DNA from: Adineta ricciae
Lineage: Eukaryota; Rotifera; Eurotatoria; Adinetida; Adinetidae
Direction of reading: 5' to 3'
Assembly (NCBI GenBank): GCA_905250025.1
Contig: CAJNOJ010000096.1
Location: 62,001-126,000, forward strand
DNA length: 64,000 nucleotides
Under the pieces are notes generated by a model. It was not told the origin of the DNA and did not search any database. It saw only the letters and a list, made by a program, of their open reading frames with translations. The translations under genes and the position numbers were made by a program. This document shows, in pieces, positions 61,885 to 64,000 of the stretch (the first letter of the stretch is position 1; every line of letters begins with the position of its first letter).

Positions 61885-62496
61885 ATGGCGCTACTATTTT
61901 GCTACACGAGAAGGCAAAAACTTGACAACAATTTACGCAATGGTGGAATCGATAGTAGCAGTAATCGTTCTCTCCATAATCATTCAGCAAAAAAAGAGAT
62001 GTTTCTTACCGTGTCTGATCAATCAAGTACTGCTCTTCATGTGCTTTTACGTATCAATATAATCTATACATTCTTTTGGTTCGTTCTCGAAATCCTTCTG
62101 TTCATTTTCAAATACTATCAGCTGACTTATGCTGCCAATGCCTTTGGCTTAGAAATGGCAATTATATTTATGTTATGTTTCAACGAATTTATTCGACAAT
62201 TCTTTGGTTTGAAGGGAAATTTAGTACTTGAAGCACCGTTACTTATTCTATTTATTATCTACGGACTCTTCTCCAGCGTTGGTTTTGTTTTCTTTCTCGT
62301 TTTGCAATCGTACGCACAACGCGTCGAAATCCTTCTCTCAGCAATTGGTTTAGCCTTGATTGTCATCGAAATTATACTATCGATCATCACAATTATCCGC
62401 AATAGTCGAGCGATGCCCATTTTAACCAAAGAACAAAAAGTCGAACGAATGAGACAAGCAACACTACGACTGGAAACATGGAAAAAAACCGATTAA
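61885..62496 (+). CDS. Transmemb_17 family protein (TMEM17/TMEM216/TMEM80-like), ciliary transition zone
   Basis: Single-exon frame of 203 residues with four membrane helices: LLRINIIYTFFWFVLEILLF, GLEMAIIFMLCFNEFIRQFF, LLILFIIYGLFSSVGFVFFL and ILLSAIGLALIVIEIILSII. The family signature E-x-I-R-x-x-F-G-x-x-G-N-L is present as NEFIRQFFGLKGNL. The C-terminal tail is basic (KEQKVERMRQATLRLETWKK). Proteins of this family sit at the ciliary transition zone with the MKS module; which member this is cannot be decided by eye. The first ~38 residues are uncertain, and Met39 (61999) is a plausible alternative start. AATAAAC near 62557 may be the poly(A) signal. Confidence 0.78.
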   Translation: MALLFCYTRRQKLDNNLRNGGIDSSSNRSLHNHSAKKEMFLTVSDQSSTALHVLLRINIIYTFFWFVLEILLFIFKYYQLTYAANAFGLEMAIIFMLCFNEFIRQFFGLKGNLVLEAPLLILFIIYGLFSSVGFVFFLVLQSYAQRVEILLSAIGLALIVIEIILSIITIIRNSRAMPILTKEQKVERMRQATLRLETWKKTD

Positions 62497-62758
62497 AATC
62501 GCACTCATACTTCTCTTTGTATCTCATAGATCGATAGACGCCAAAACTTGTTCATCAAATAAACAATCTCATTGAAAGTAACTTGTAGCATAGATCTGAT
62601 CTGATTTCTAGAAGTATATATGTGATGATATTGAACACACATGTACAAAAAAAAGAACAATTTGAATTATCTTAATATCGAGAAATGTACAGAGAAGAAA
62701 CTTCGTTTTTTTGTCGTTCACAAAAAAATTGAAACACTAAAATAAATCGGAAGACAAT

Positions 62759-63228
62759 CTAATCTGAATTTGAATCCGATTCGATATTAGGAATTGAGTC
62801 TTCATCGCGTTTTTTCGTGCGTTTACTACCGCTTCCACTATGAACCTCAGCTGCGTGTTTCTTTCGCCATTTAGTACGTCTAAAAGAAAGCAAAGGAATA
62901 GTCTAAAATTTCAATTTTACTTCAACAACATACCGATTTTGAAACCAAACCTACAGAAAAAAAACAATAAAAAGAGAGTTAACCGATTCGACTTCGAGGA
63001 ATATCTTTCTTACTTTAACTTGCGCTTCACTCATAGACAATTGCGATGCCAGTCGTGACCGTTCAGTTCCGGCTAGATATTTCGAACTTTCGAACATTTT
63101 TTCCAACGCGAAAATTTGATGGCCAGTAAATGTCGGCCGACTACTTTTCCGTTTCATATCTTTGATTGATTCATTTCCATTAGCCACTCCGGAATAATGT
63201 GTTACTTGCGAATTCTCAATCGGAACAC
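62759..63228 (-). CDS. NKX6: NK6-class homeobox transcription factor, 3' exons (partial)
   Basis: Sequence-specific DNA-binding developmental regulator. Three exons are inside the window: 63228-63014, 62950-62934 and 62879-62759 (stop at 62759-62761). They encode [47 protein letters not shown] | VWFQNR | [11 protein letters not shown], then a short Ser/Asp tail ([15 protein letters not shown]). The N-terminal arm [14 protein letters not shown] and YLAGxERxRLA are diagnostic of NK6 (RPTFSGQQIFALEK in vertebrates). The middle exon is only 17 nt. The frame enters the first visible exon with two bases from an upstream exon that must lie at or beyond the right edge. Confidence 0.9.
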
Positions 63229-63774
63229 CTAAATAGAGATTTGTTTATAAGAAAAAGCAATTAGAAGCAACGCTTTATTGATAACCTTTGGTAAAAAGAA
63301 GAAAATATAAACACACTTCAGACTGACTCGTCCGAGCACGAGAAAAAAATCAAAATAAATTATTCAAACGAATGACGTCGATGTGTACGGACGCATGTCG
63401 GTTCGTACATTGATGATGCCATTGTCTGTCATACATTTTCTAAACATCGATCTTATGTTCGAGTGGCTGCACTTTTGACTGCGTTTGATGACAATTTCAC
63501 GGTATACCGCGAGAGAAATCACATGTCCATCGATCATCATCATCATAGATCTGATTATCAATTAAATAATGACAGTGCAGAGGAGAAAGTTCTTGATCAT
63601 AGGTCATTCGTTTTTATTCATTTAGTGCCCATCTACCTTACCATTAAAATGATGTCATATACATTTCTTCCTTCTATTTTAATGGTGTACATGTCAATAC
63701 GTAATGATCATTTACCTTCAATAATATTAATTTTTCTCTCGCAAACAATGTAGACATGCAATGAAGCGTGTTTG

Positions 63775-63811
<37 letters not shown>

Positions 63812-64000
63812 TGACTTTTTCTGCGAGATTTCATATGGTTCATTGAGAAAATGTATGGGAGGATAGAGATTGTGTTGAGAACGGAAGCGGCATACGACAC
63901 ACTCTCATATATCTCGACTCTTATTTTGCTCGTTGTACTTTCTCAGATAATGTTCCGGCTCATTGATTTTACCTTCTGGACTCTTTCAATCAATTAATCT
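63229..64000. other. Probable NK6 intron / upstream sequence
   Basis: Since the exon at 63014-63228 starts at a splice acceptor, most of this stretch is likely intron of the NK6 gene. Short open frames on both strands have no domain. It includes an (AT)n microsatellite. Confidence 0.45.
63777..63808. repeat. (AT)16 microsatellite
   Basis: Uninterrupted alternating A-T run of about 32 nt, the longest dinucleotide tract in the window. Confidence 0.97.

Noticed and set aside
61628-62062. 144-codon plus-strand open frame
   Set aside because: It overlaps the TMEM17-like frame; the TMEM17-like frame has the family signature and this one has none.

Overview
This is a piece of a compact animal nuclear genome: AT-rich, intron-containing, with almost all introns GT-AG and only about 45-60 nt long, and genes packed on both strands. 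The protein set (tRNase Z long form, spastin, MTMR5/13-type Sbf with a C1 domain, nicastrin, WAVE, NK6 homeobox, mitoribosomal mS27, eIF3c, Hedgehog-type Hint domain) is metazoan. The tiny introns, divergent but recognisable orthologues and the EGF-Hint multidomain gene make a bdelloid rotifer (Adineta/Rotaria-like) the best guess; this is inference, since no rRNA or mitochondrial marker is present.

Layout. 0-17.7 kb, plus strand: the tail of an unidentified gene, ELAC2 (tRNase Z), a Pro/Gln-rich protein, a motor-less myosin-I tail (TH1) protein, spastin, a 2.5 kb gene-poor simple-repeat stretch, a coiled-coil protein, FAM8A1 and FAM177. 17.8-27.8 kb, minus strand: an ankyrin/SOCS-box (ASB) protein, then a tight four-gene array transcribed BCD1/ZNHIT6 > AGPAT > AGPAT > phosphatidylserine decarboxylase. 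29.1-33.4 kb, plus strand: eIF3c and mS27, only 58 nt apart. 34-44.7 kb is an accessory-looking cell-surface/secreted region: a LamG-like protein, a small Cys-rich secreted protein, and an EGF-repeat/Hint gene lying between two nearly identical direct copies of a four-TM (claudin-like) gene. 45.2-64 kb: Sbf (minus), WAVE (plus), nicastrin (minus), mitochondrial BCAT (minus), a TMEM17/216-type ciliary protein (plus) and the 3' exons of an NK6 homeobox gene (minus) running off the window.

The most interesting items are (i) the single-pass protein with 17 EGF-like repeats and a C-terminal Hedgehog-type Hint autoprocessing domain, whose EGF exons show an internal five-exon tandem duplication with patchy homogenisation; (ii) the ~1.07 kb direct repeats on either side of it, each carrying an intact four-TM gene; (iii) same-strand gene runs with very short spacers and a splice-acceptor-like TTTNAG just before most start codons, which suggests spliced-leader trans-splicing and perhaps operons (BCD1-AGPAT-AGPAT-PSD; eIF3c-mS27; FAM8A1-FAM177); and (iv) a 17-nt microexon inside the NK6 homeobox.

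All gene models were built by hand from reading frames, splice-site consensus and remembered family conservation. Where I give exon coordinates the reading frame was checked to close. Functions are inferred from homology only.
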